From an uncultured Treponema sp. (GTDB lineage: Bacteria; Spirochaetota; Spirochaetia; Treponematales; Treponemataceae), in assembly GCF_934725225.1 (NCBI RefSeq), contig NZ_CAKVAM010000002.1, forward strand, positions 1-64,000: a stretch of DNA of 64,000 nucleotides, given 5' to 3'. Below the pieces are notes generated by a model that did not search any database, was not told the origin of the DNA, and worked only from the letters and a program-made list of their open reading frames with translations. Made by a program: the position numbers and the translations under genes. The number at the start of each line of letters is the position of its first letter. Position 1 is the stretch's first letter. Shown one piece after another: positions 47,853 to 55,548 of this stretch.

Positions 47853-50834
47853 TTACCGGTTTTGCGTCAATTTCTCGTACATCCCGAACAGCCGTGCCAC
47901 AATTTCACTTTCGCTCAAGTTCAGCGGAAAGCCGTACGCCTGAAGGACAGCGTGGTCGTTTTCCTTGTGGGCTTTGCGGAGGTCTGCTGGCATAAAGGTT
48001 TCGTCGTAAAGGTCGGCAAGCGAGCAGTCCGGGTATTTTTCTCTTGTGTCCAGAATTTGCTTTGCGGTCTTTTCGATTTTGTCTGCCTGAGCCTGCGTGC
48101 AGTGCGGAAGAACATCACACGGATTCGGAACGCCTGACGGTGTTTCTGGTTTTTCCTTGCTGGCGGTTCGGGCATTGAACTTGCCGAAATGACCAGCGGT
48201 GGCTTCGACAGGCTTAGCCGCCTGACATTCTGGCGTTACAAACGGGAACGTGTTATAGACGAGCTCTTTTGAGTAACGGTAATCGCTTTTTAGGCGGCCG
48301 CAGACTGCGCGCATCCATGCCATGTGGACGTTGCTTGTGATAACGCCGAAATGGAAGAGCGTCGCGTATGGCACAATCTGCACGGCATCGCTTGAAATAT
48401 TGCCGGATTTCAAGAATCCTACAGGAACATAAAAGCGCCTTTCGGATGAGACTCGCGGAACTATCAGAAAATCCGCCCCTTCTGGCTGCGTAATCTGCGC
48501 GAACTGTTCCGGCACTTTGGCGTATCCGTTTGTCGTCTTTGCCTTGGATGAAAGCCTGAACTCGCGCACCGCCGAGACTTTTTCCGAAAGAATCCTGCTT
48601 TTTCTGAGCTCCGCCGGGCTTGCGCCTTTTAGCCACAGACACCAGCGTTTCTTGTTGTTGATGAATTCCTCCGCGCCGATATACGGATGAAGATACTTTT
48701 CAAGCGCAGGCTCTTTTTTCAGAATTTCTGCGTGTTCTTCCTCGCTTATCACAAAGTTTCCGCCGTCGCGCGGCTGGTTTCCGAAATTCATCTTTGGAAC
48801 ATCGCAGAGAGTCTCCTTGCGGGCTTCTACAAATGAATTTCCGCCCTCGAATAGATACGGACTGATGTTTTTTGCCTGCACGCGTTTTCCGTCGCTTTCG
48901 AATATGAGCTTCTGCTGACGGTCAAAGCAGGAGAATCCGACAATCACGCAGTGAACCGCCGCCATGTCGGAGCTTTCGCTTTTCCATTTGAACGTCTGGT
49001 ACGCGAAGTTTATTTTTACGTGCAGATTGTTCAAAAGCACGTTCCAGAGAATCGGCACCTGCGAGCCTTGGCAGATTGAATTTGTGGAGACAAACGCGGC
49101 TTCTGTGTTTGTACGTTGAATCAGGAGCGCGGCTTTTTTGTACCAGCCTGTAACATAGTCCAAATCCTGAACGTCCTTTATGCCGCCGAAGATTTCTTCT
49201 ATCTCCTTTTTCTGTCCACTTCCCTGCGCCATCATTCTTGCTCCCACGAACGGCGGATTTCCCATGATGTAGTCGTAATAGTGCGCGCTTCCGTCAACAT
49301 GCGTCGTGATTCCGGCGAAAAGTCCGTCGGCTGGCTGCTCGCCTCCGTCTGCCGGCTTTAGCGTCGCCCAGTCCATTCTAAGCGCGTTTCCCTCTACGAT
49401 GAATGCGTTCGTGGTGAGCGGCAGAAAGTCTATCGTCTGCCCCATGATTTTTTCGGTCTCGTTAATCATCTGGCTTTCGGCAATCCATAGCGCGGTCTTT
49501 GCGACTGTTACGGCAAAGTCGTTTATCTCGATTCCGAAGAACTGGCTGATTTTCACGTGGATGAACTCGTCGAATCCGAACACGCGCTCGCCTTTGTTCA
49601 GAAGCGAGATTATTTTGTTTTCAAGCCGACGCAGAGAGAGAAATGTCTCCGTCAGAAAGTTTCCGCTTCCGCAAGCCGGATCAAGGAACGTGAGCGAGCC
49701 GAGCTTTTTCTGGAACGCGAACAGCTTTTCCTTCTGTGATTTTGAGAGCGTCTTGTTTCCGCAGATTTCCTCGAATTCCCTGTTTAATGAGTCCATAAAC
49801 AGCGGGTCGATTACCTTGTGGATATTTTCAATGCTCGTGTAGTGCATTCCGCCCTTGCGCCGCGTTTCCGGGTTCAATGTGCTTTCAAAAACCGCGCCGA
49901 AAATCGTCGGGCTTATCTCGCTCCAGTTGAATGCGGCGCAGTCGTTGCAGAGAACGTCAACAATTTCCTGTGTGAAGTTTGGAATCTCGATTTTCTCGTC
50001 TTTGAAAAGCCCGCCGTTCACATAAGGAAACGGATTCAGCGATGTGTCGTATTTGTCGCGTTCTTCAATTTTTGTGTCCAGCGCCTTGAAAAGGTTTATG
50101 AGCGCGAGCCTTACATTCTGTAGATTGAACGAGCGCAGGTAGTCCTCGAACGCGGTGCGTATTGCAAAAAGTCCCGCGTCCTCGGTGTAGAAGCAGAACA
50201 CAAGACGCACGCAGAGAATGTTGAGCGAGCGCGCCTGGTCAGCCGTCAATTCGCCGTTCTCGCCTTGCGGAATGAACTCTTTTATAAGCGCGTCGTACAT
50301 TTTTCCGACAAGCTTTCCTGCGGCAAGGCTGATTTCCTCCTCGCGCCTTATGTTCTCGTTTTTTCTGTTGATTAAGAATTCAAGTCGGTAGAAGTCTTTT
50401 TCCAAATCTTTGAGGAAAATCACTTCCGGCGGATTCTGCGGATTTTCCATGTCGTACACGTTGAATTCCGCAAAGTTGCAAACAACAATCCAGCGGGGCT
50501 TCTCGCTTGCCTTCATGTCGTTCACGTAGCGTTTTGCCTGCTCGTAAGGCGTAAGAAGCGTTCCGTCCGACTGCTCATAGGCTTTTTTCAGGTCGATTTT
50601 TATGCCTTTTTGTTCTATTAAAACTTTCGTTTCGGGAATATACGCGTCAATGTAGTTTGTGTGCGAGAGCTTCACGCGTTTTTCAAATTCAATATATGAG
50701 GCCGGATTTCTGATTCCGAGCACTTCGCCTAGAAGCTCAATCCAGAATCTTTGTGTCTCCTGCTTCTCATCTCCCTTGCCGAGCCATTGAGCTGCGAACT
50801 TTTTTGCCGCCGCCTGCATTTCATTCTGAGTCAT
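47853..50834 (-). CDS. MmeI-like type IIL restriction-modification enzyme
   Basis: This is a 993-residue single-chain enzyme combining nuclease, adenine methyltransferase and target recognition. The N-terminal nuclease has D63 with E74-x-K76 (DAYIPETKVLIEQKG), the PD-(D/E)xK pattern of MmeI. A helical spacer leads to the methyltransferase, with motif I DPACGSGNFLTETF near 383 and motif IV NPPF near 525. A target-recognition domain (about 630-850) and a helical C-terminus (about 900-993) follow. MmeI-type enzymes methylate one strand and cut about 20 nt away. All catalytic motifs look intact. G+C is higher than in flanking genes, consistent with acquisition. The ATG at 50834 lies 6 nt after TATAAT. 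Confidence 0.9.
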   Translation of the reverse strand: MTQNEMQAAAKKFAAQWLGKGDEKQETQRFWIELLGEVLGIRNPASYIEFEKRVKLSHTNYIDAYIPETKVLIEQKGIKIDLKKAYEQSDGTLLTPYEQAKRYVNDMKASEKPRWIVVCNFAEFNVYDMENPQNPPEVIFLKDLEKDFYRLEFLINRKNENIRREEEISLAAGKLVGKMYDALIKEFIPQGENGELTADQARSLNILCVRLVFCFYTEDAGLFAIRTAFEDYLRSFNLQNVRLALINLFKALDTKIEERDKYDTSLNPFPYVNGGLFKDEKIEIPNFTQEIVDVLCNDCAAFNWSEISPTIFGAVFESTLNPETRRKGGMHYTSIENIHKVIDPLFMDSLNREFEEICGNKTLSKSQKEKLFAFQKKLGSLTFLDPACGSGNFLTETFLSLRRLENKIISLLNKGERVFGFDEFIHVKISQFFGIEINDFAVTVAKTALWIAESQMINETEKIMGQTIDFLPLTTNAFIVEGNALRMDWATLKPADGGEQPADGLFAGITTHVDGSAHYYDYIMGNPPFVGARMMAQGSGQKKEIEEIFGGIKDVQDLDYVTGWYKKAALLIQRTNTEAAFVSTNSICQGSQVPILWNVLLNNLHVKINFAYQTFKWKSESSDMAAVHCVIVGFSCFDRQQKLIFESDGKRVQAKNISPYLFEGGNSFVEARKETLCDVPKMNFGNQPRDGGNFVISEEEHAEILKKEPALEKYLHPYIGAEEFINNKKRWCLWLKGASPAELRKSRILSEKVSAVREFRLSSKAKTTNGYAKVPEQFAQITQPEGADFLIVPRVSSERRFYVPVGFLKSGNISSDAVQIVPYATLFHFGVITSNVHMAWMRAVCGRLKSDYRYSKELVYNTFPFVTPECQAAKPVEATAGHFGKFNARTASKEKPETPSGVPNPCDVLPHCTQAQADKIEKTAKQILDTREKYPDCSLADLYDETFMPADLRKAHKENDHAVLQAYGFPLNLSESEIVARLFGMYEKLTQNR

Positions 50835-50840
50835 AGGAGC

Positions 50841-50846
50841 ATTATA
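50841..50846 (-). promoter_or_regulatory. -10 box of the MmeI-like gene (leaderless)
   Basis: A consensus TATAAT on the minus strand is followed by 6 nt and the ATG. No convincing -35 is seen 16-18 bp upstream, so an activator or a weak promoter is possible. Confidence 0.45.
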
Positions 50847-50940
50847 GCATGAAAAACAGGAGAATGTATTTCTATTCTAAAGGATTTTAGAATTATATAT
50901 AAATGTAAAAAAAACACATATTTACAGTACCGGCATAGTG

Positions 50941-51382
50941 GTACTGACAGTCCACAGTGTTACGTATAGGCAGTCGGCAGACTTGTCGACTGCCTATACT
51001 CATATCTTCCGATTGCCAGTACGCATACTTGCCGACAGTCAGTACACATATTTGCTGACAGCTTGTCTGCATTGCTTATAGTCAATCTGTATGCGACATT
51101 CATATATAGTCTATCTGTATACTGCGTAGACAGCCTGTATTTGGTATGCATATATAAGTTATCTGTAATGCTGTACATAGACTGTATAGCTACCCCATGT
51201 ACAGTCTGTCAGTGATATTCTTTATACCTTATGCAGATGTTCTGCTATTGCCTTAAAGAACATTGTTCTATAGCTTATGTAGATAATGATACATAGTCTA
51301 TGTGCATTATTCTCTATAGCTTGTTGACATAAATTGCTATAGTTTATGTATAAAATTGTCGATAGCCTGTCAGTAAGCTCGT
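50941..51382. repeat. Diverged 23-bp tandem array with dyad core AYAG-N-CTRT
   Basis: About 19 units cover the gene-free stretch between the MmeI-like gene and apt. Unit starts are 50941, 50964, 50987, 51010, 51033, 51056, 51076, 51104, 51128, 51152, 51175, 51199, 51222, 51245, 51268, 51291, 51314, 51337 and 51360. Most are exactly 23 bp; the rest are 20-28. Positions 3-11 are best conserved, as AYAGYYTRT. Several copies are perfect 9-bp dyads: ATAGTCTAT at 51106 and 51293, ACAGCCTGT at 51130, ACAGTCTGT at 51201. The array stops at the apt -35 box. It contains no convincing gene; the one minus-strand ORF is a by-product of the repeats. From 50847 to 50940 only a 7-bp hairpin (50925-50931/50940-50946) is seen. 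Confidence 0.75.
50964..50999. repeat. Perfect 13-bp hairpin within the array
   Basis: GTATAGGCAGTCG (50964-50976) and CGACTGCCTATAC (50987-50999) are exact inverted repeats around a 10-nt loop. The two arms begin at two consecutive array units, so one unit matches its neighbour in inverted orientation. Confidence 0.8.
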
Positions 51383-51384
51383 AT

Positions 51385-51413
51385 TTGCATTTTGCCTGTA
51401 TTCAGTTTATAAT
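51385..51413 (+). promoter_or_regulatory. apt promoter
   Basis: TTGCAT (51385-51390), 17 bp and consensus TATAAT (51408-51413) give a leader of about 13 nt carrying CTGGAG before the ATG. Confidence 0.8.
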
Positions 51414-51432
51414 AAAAAACTCTGGAGTAAAC

Positions 51433-51969
51433 ATGAATAAAGATTTTGAGGTTCTTGATAAAGTAATTGGCCGCGTGCCTGATTTTCCCAAAAAAGGCGT
51501 TTTGTTTTATGATATAACTGGAGTTCTTCGCCATCCAGAAGCATTCCGCTATACAATTGAGCGTATGGTGGAACTTTACAAGGATAAAAATATTGACGCT
51601 GTTGCTGGAATTGAGTCGCGCGGATTTGTATTTGCTGCTCCTTTTGCTCAGGCTATGGGAATTCCTCTTGTTTTGATTCGTAAAAAGGGAAAGCTTCCCG
51701 GAAAAACATATACTTGCAAATATGAACTTGAATACGGTTCTGCTGAAATTGAAGTCCACACTGCCGACATTTCAAAAGGTCAGAATATTCTTTTGGTTGA
51801 CGACCTTATTGCAACCGGCGGAACTTTAAAGGCTGCTGCGAATTTGATAGAGCAGGGCGGAGCTAAGGCAACTGATGTCTTTGGTGTTATAGGGCTTCCT
51901 TTCTTGAATTACCAGAAAAAGCTTGAAGGTCTTAACGTTACAACTCTTGTAAATTATCAGTCTGAATAA
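51433..51969 (+). CDS. apt: Adenine phosphoribosyltransferase
   Basis: This is a 178-residue purine-salvage enzyme making AMP from adenine and PRPP. The sequence shows RVPDFPKKGVLFYDITGVL, GIESRGFVFAAPFAQAMG, the flexible-loop region LIRKKGKLPGKTY and the PRPP motif LLVDDLIATGGTLKAA. The start is ATG 51433, just after CTGGAG and the promoter; an upstream extension to 51346 runs into the repeat array. It is followed by deoD, which can supply adenine, making a small salvage cluster. Confidence 0.95.
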   Translation: MNKDFEVLDKVIGRVPDFPKKGVLFYDITGVLRHPEAFRYTIERMVELYKDKNIDAVAGIESRGFVFAAPFAQAMGIPLVLIRKKGKLPGKTYTCKYELEYGSAEIEVHTADISKGQNILLVDDLIATGGTLKAAANLIEQGGAKATDVFGVIGLPFLNYQKKLEGLNVTTLVNYQSE

Positions 51970-52022
51970 GTCTTTGTTCTGCCGATTATATGATTTTTGT
52001 ATCGTTTTATAAAAATTTATGT

Positions 52023-52028
52023 TATAAT
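52023..52028 (+). promoter_or_regulatory. -10 box directly upstream of deoD (leaderless)
   Basis: Consensus TATAAT is followed by 7 nt and the ATG at 52036. The -35 is poor (TTGTAT at 51997-52002 with a 20-bp spacer), so some expression may come from apt read-through. Confidence 0.5.
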
Positions 52029-52035
52029 TCTAAGT

Positions 52036-52737
52036 ATGAGTACACATATTAATGCAAAAGAAGGAGACATTGCAGAGGCAGTTTTGCTTCCGGGTGATCC
52101 TCTTAGAGCTAAATTTATTGCTGAAAATTTCTTGCAGGATGCCAAGTGCTATAATGAAGTCCGCGGAATGTATGGATTTACAGGGCTTTATAATGGAAAA
52201 AGAGTTTCTGTTCAGGGAACTGGAATGGGGCAGCCTTCGCTTTCTATTTATGTAAATGAGCTTTTTCAGTTTTATAATGTGCAGAAAGCTGTGCGTGTTG
52301 GAACTTGCGGGGCTGTGCAAAAAGATATTGCGCTTAGGGATGTTATTCTTGCTGAAGGCGCGTGTTCAGATTCCGGGCTGAATACAATGAGGTTCAACGG
52401 ACTTCATTTTGCTCCTGTTGCAGACTTTGAGCTTCTTACAAAGGCTTATTCTGCTGCTGAAAAAATCGGCATAAAACCGAATGTGGGGCTTTGTGTTTCA
52501 AGCGATATGTTTTACGATCCAAAGGAAAACTGGAAGCTTTGGGCAGAATATGGAGTCATGGGCGTAGAAATGGAAGCCGCGGAGCTTTATACGCTTGCTG
52601 CGAAATTCAAGAGAAAGGCATTGGCTGTTCTTACTGTTAGCGACCATATTCTTCTGGGCGGCGAAACTTCCGCAGAGGAACGTCAGGTTACTTTTACAAA
52701 CATGATGAAAATTGCGCTAGAAGCTGTTACTGCATAG
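52036..52737 (+). CDS. deoD: Purine nucleoside phosphorylase (DeoD type)
   Basis: This is a 233-residue hexameric phosphorylase splitting purine (deoxy)ribonucleosides. It begins MSTHINAKEGDIAEAVLLPGD, typical of DeoD with the substrate-contacting histidine near residue 4. Phosphate-binding GTGMGQPSLSIY, VRVGTCGAVQ, GVEMEAAELY (ribose contact) and the catalytic aspartate in LTVSDHILLGGE follow. ATG 52036 matches the standard DeoD N-terminus; an extension to 51997 crosses the -10 box. Together with deoC and apt it completes a purine nucleoside salvage route. Confidence 0.95.
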   Translation: MSTHINAKEGDIAEAVLLPGDPLRAKFIAENFLQDAKCYNEVRGMYGFTGLYNGKRVSVQGTGMGQPSLSIYVNELFQFYNVQKAVRVGTCGAVQKDIALRDVILAEGACSDSGLNTMRFNGLHFAPVADFELLTKAYSAAEKIGIKPNVGLCVSSDMFYDPKENWKLWAEYGVMGVEMEAAELYTLAAKFKRKALAVLTVSDHILLGGETSAEERQVTFTNMMKIALEAVTA

Positions 52738-52778
52738 TTTTTTATAAAACAAAATGTCATGGAAATGTAAGTTATAAA

Positions 52779-52851
52779 TGTCATTGTCGTACTTAATACG
52801 ACAATCTCTAAATGATTGCAACAGATTATCGGGTCAAGCCCGATAATGACA
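52779..52851. repeat. REP/MITE-like double-hairpin intergenic element
   Basis: The element is bounded by imperfect inverted repeats TGTCATTGTCG (52779-52789) and CGATAATGACA (52841-52851), 10 of 11 matching. It holds two perfect 9-bp hairpins: ATTGTCGTA/TACGACAAT (52783-52805) and ATTATCGGG/CCCGATAAT (52825-52847). No T run follows, so it is not a classical terminator. The layout is that of a dispersed palindromic repeat, but no second copy is in this window. Confidence 0.6.
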
Positions 52852-52892
52852 AAATAAAAACTAAAAAATTTAATTTAACGGGAGAATGAGAA

Positions 52893-53801
52893 ATGAAACC
52901 TGTATTGTTGGTTCTTGCAGCTGGAATGGGAAGCCGTTACGGTGGAGTTAAGCAGATTGATTCTGTAGGTCAGCATGGCGAGTGTCTTTTGGACTTTGCG
53001 ACTTTTGACGCTAAAAAAAGCGGCTTTGGAAAAGTTGTATTTGTAATCCGTCCTGACATTGAAAAAGACTTTAGGGAGCGGCTTTTTGACAGAGTTGCCC
53101 GTAACTTTGACGCGGAATATGTTTTTCAGACACATGATTCTCTTTTGACTGCTAGCGAAGCAGAAAAATCTTCTGCGCGTAAAAAGCCTTGGGGAACAAT
53201 TCATGCTGTTCTTTGCGCTGAAGAAAAAATAAATGCTCCTTTTGCTGTAATAAATAGCGATGACTATTACGGCAGAGAGGCATTTGCAACTTTGGGAAAA
53301 TATCTTGCGTCTATAAGTCCTGATTCTCCTGAACACGCAATGGTTGGCTATATTCTTGGAAATACCATGAGCAAAAGCGGTTCAGTTAGCCGTGGAGTTT
53401 GTTCTGTAAAGGATGGCTACCTTGAGTCGATTGTTGAAAATACAAAAATCAGCTACAAAGGCGACGGAATTATAAGCGAGCTCGACGGCAAGGAAATTCC
53501 ATTCACAGGAAAAGAATGGGTAAGCATGAATTTCTTTGGATTCAGCTTGAAGGCTTTTGAGCGGTTTCATAAATATTGGGATGATTTTAAAGCTTCTTCA
53601 ATTGGTGAGCTTAAGGCGGAAGCTTTATTGCCGGTTGCTGCTAGCGACATTGTAAAGAACCATGAAGGCAGCATAAAATTCTTTACTTCTTCTGAAAAGT
53701 GGTTTGGAATGACTTATCCAGAGGACCGCGAGATTGTAAAGCAAGAAATTGCAAAGAAAATTGAAAGCGGATATTATCCTGCAAAACTTTGGGAGCATTA
53801 A
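52893..53801 (+). CDS. NTP_transferase-family sugar-phosphate nucleotidyltransferase
   Basis: The 302-residue protein begins LLVLAAGMGSRYGGVKQ, the nucleotide-binding G-x-G-x-R-x(4-6)-K signature of sugar nucleotidyltransferases. It also has GTIHAVLCAEE, a metal-site-like VINSDDYYGREA and a C-terminal half without a left-handed beta-helix. The closest pattern is the uncharacterised group of nucleotidyltransferases next to sugar isomerases. Directly followed by manA (0-bp gap), it may act on mannose-1-phosphate or a related sugar. ATG 52893 follows GGGAGAATGAG. Activity class confident, substrate not. Confidence 0.8.
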   Translation: MKPVLLVLAAGMGSRYGGVKQIDSVGQHGECLLDFATFDAKKSGFGKVVFVIRPDIEKDFRERLFDRVARNFDAEYVFQTHDSLLTASEAEKSSARKKPWGTIHAVLCAEEKINAPFAVINSDDYYGREAFATLGKYLASISPDSPEHAMVGYILGNTMSKSGSVSRGVCSVKDGYLESIVENTKISYKGDGIISELDGKEIPFTGKEWVSMNFFGFSLKAFERFHKYWDDFKASSIGELKAEALLPVAASDIVKNHEGSIKFFTSSEKWFGMTYPEDREIVKQEIAKKIESGYYPAKLWEH

Positions 53802-54593
53802 ATGAAAAAACTGAACGCTATAAAGTCTGAAAAAATTTGGGGCTATGAAAACTGGATTGCTTCCACTCATAAAAATGGATTTCAAAAAGATTTCTTTGAG
53901 ATGTGCGGCGGCGATTATCCTCTTTTGGTGAAAGTTATTCAAGCCGACAAGACTTTGAGCGTTCAGGTTCACCCTGATGATGAAAAAGCTGCTCTTTATG
54001 AGCATTGCCGTGGAAAAACTGAATGCTGGTATGTTCTTTCAGCAAAGGAAGATACAGAACTTGTCTACGGACTGAATGGAGTTTATAGCGCGAGCGAGCT
54101 TAGAAAGGCTATCGAGGCGAATTCTTTGCAGGATTGCCTGCGCTATGAAAAAGTTAAGGCAGGAGATTTTATTTATATTCCGGCCGGAACTGTCCATGCA
54201 ATCTGCGGCGGCTTGCGTCTTTTGGAAGTTCAGCAGTCAAGCGATATTACTTACAGATTGTACGACTGGGGTCGCGGAAGAGAGTGCCATGTGGAAAAAG
54301 GAATTGCCTGCATAAAAGACAGCAGCGTAAGAAAAATTGCGCCTTTCCCTGGAGCTTTTTCTTGTCCGTATTTTTCTCTTGAGGAAATCAATGTTGATGG
54401 TTTTTATTCTTCAAAAATAGAAAATGCCAGCGGCAAAAAAAATCCCCATGATATAGTTCTTGGCTTTGTAATTGAAGGAAGCGGAACTGTAAACGGACTT
54501 CCTGCAAATGCTGAAGATATTTTTGCATTTGAGCCTGGAGAGTCCGTTGAAATAAAAGGCTGCTTAAAGCTTATGAAAATTTCTGCAAAGTAG
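53802..54593 (+). CDS. manA: Class I mannose-6-phosphate isomerase
   Basis: The 263-residue zinc cupin enzyme interconverts fructose-6-phosphate and mannose-6-phosphate. Zinc ligands appear in LSVQVHPDDE, GKTECWYVL and IPAGTVHAI; KIWGYENWI and QQSSDITYRLYDWGR are family stretches. At 263 residues it is the short bacterial form without the eukaryotic helical insert. It abuts the nucleotidyltransferase gene, suggesting a joint route to an activated mannose-type sugar for glycans. It converges on the next minus-strand gene with a 10-bp gap. Confidence 0.92.
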   Translation: MKKLNAIKSEKIWGYENWIASTHKNGFQKDFFEMCGGDYPLLVKVIQADKTLSVQVHPDDEKAALYEHCRGKTECWYVLSAKEDTELVYGLNGVYSASELRKAIEANSLQDCLRYEKVKAGDFIYIPAGTVHAICGGLRLLEVQQSSDITYRLYDWGRGRECHVEKGIACIKDSSVRKIAPFPGAFSCPYFSLEEINVDGFYSSKIENASGKKNPHDIVLGFVIEGSGTVNGLPANAEDIFAFEPGESVEIKGCLKLMKISAK

Positions 54594-54603
54594 CTTTTTA
54601 ATT

Positions 54604-55548
54604 TTAGTCTTGTGCTTGGCTTTGATAATTTTTTAGCCACTCTTTAAGCGGAATTGTCCAGTCATCGAAGTTATGGCTTTCTTCAATTAAATTTTTGTAC
54701 ATTTCTTTTATGTAGTTTGTGATTTCTTTTGAGTCGGATTTTTCAACATAAATAGAATCTTTAAACATCGAGTCTATAAAATCAATGGACATTTCTTCTG
54801 TTAAAAGTTCTGGCGCAGTTTTTGTTACCATGTATATTGCCGCGAAAATGCAGTTTACGCTATGCTGCTTCATGTACAAAACTGATTCTGCAATTTCTAT
54901 TCCATGAGTATAAAGCTCGCTGTTCCATTGCTCTTTTTCTGGTTCTGTAAATTCTTCACGTTCAAAAAGCATTTTATAAAATCCGATTGTAAGAACAACA
55001 ATTGCAATATGCAGACTTGGCACGCAAAGATAATGCGGATCCCAAAACTGAATGCCTTTTGACGCTTTTGTTGTTGGCTTTGGTCGCGCTGTTGTTGTAA
55101 GGCAATGCGAATAAATTTTATATGCTTCCTTGTAAAGCATAATCATATAGCGGACATATTCCGCGCTGAGCTTGATTCCTTCAAAACTTCCGTAGCGTTT
55201 CATTGTCATGCACATAGGACGAATCCAGTAGTTTACAAAATCAAGATAGCATTGTGCGAATTCCGGCTTGAATGGAATTTTTGAATCCAGCTTGTGGTCT
55301 ACTCTTTTTACTGGAATGTGTATTATGTGGAATTTTTCAAGATACTGAACTATAAAGAATTTTTGTATTACATTTAAAATAAAAACTGCAAAATATTTAA
55401 GGCCTGTCCAGTGAAAAATGAACATTGCATAAGCGTACAAAACATTAAAGCTTTTTAAAGTTTTTCCTAGAGTTTTTTTGATTTTCTTTTGATTTGGCTT
55501 TTTTGCATTTTTAATTTTGAATTTATATTTTAGATTTTCTTCTTTCAT
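54604..55548 (-). CDS. Conserved hypothetical protein, possibly PAP2-like
   Basis: The 314-residue protein has a basic N-terminus, one or two hydrophobic segments (about 40-62) and a central region with KPTTKASKG, DPHYLCVPSLHIAIVVLTIG and KQHSVNC. The PSLH and later histidine recall the P-S-x-H and catalytic-His motifs of PAP2-type lipid phosphatases or inositol-phosphoceramide synthases, but the arginine/aspartate spacing is not canonical. The ATG overlaps the metH stop (ATGA), so it is co-translated with MetH. Function should be treated as unknown. Confidence 0.5.
   Translation of the reverse strand: MKEENLKYKFKIKNAKKPNQKKIKKTLGKTLKSFNVLYAYAMFIFHWTGLKYFAVFILNVIQKFFIVQYLEKFHIIHIPVKRVDHKLDSKIPFKPEFAQCYLDFVNYWIRPMCMTMKRYGSFEGIKLSAEYVRYMIMLYKEAYKIYSHCLTTTARPKPTTKASKGIQFWDPHYLCVPSLHIAIVVLTIGFYKMLFEREEFTEPEKEQWNSELYTHGIEIAESVLYMKQHSVNCIFAAIYMVTKTAPELLTEEMSIDFIDSMFKDSIYVEKSDSKEITNYIKEMYKNLIEESHNFDDWTIPLKEWLKNYQSQAQD

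Noticed and set aside
50960..51178. A 72-codon minus-strand ORF in the intergenic array
   Set aside because: Its Tyr/Arg-rich pseudo-repeats are the 23-bp DNA repeats read in one frame; no ribosome binding site.
50941..51382. CRISPR array
   Set aside because: The unit is only about 23 bp with a 9-bp degenerate core; there is no long invariant repeat, no constant-length unique spacers of CRISPR size and no cas gene nearby.
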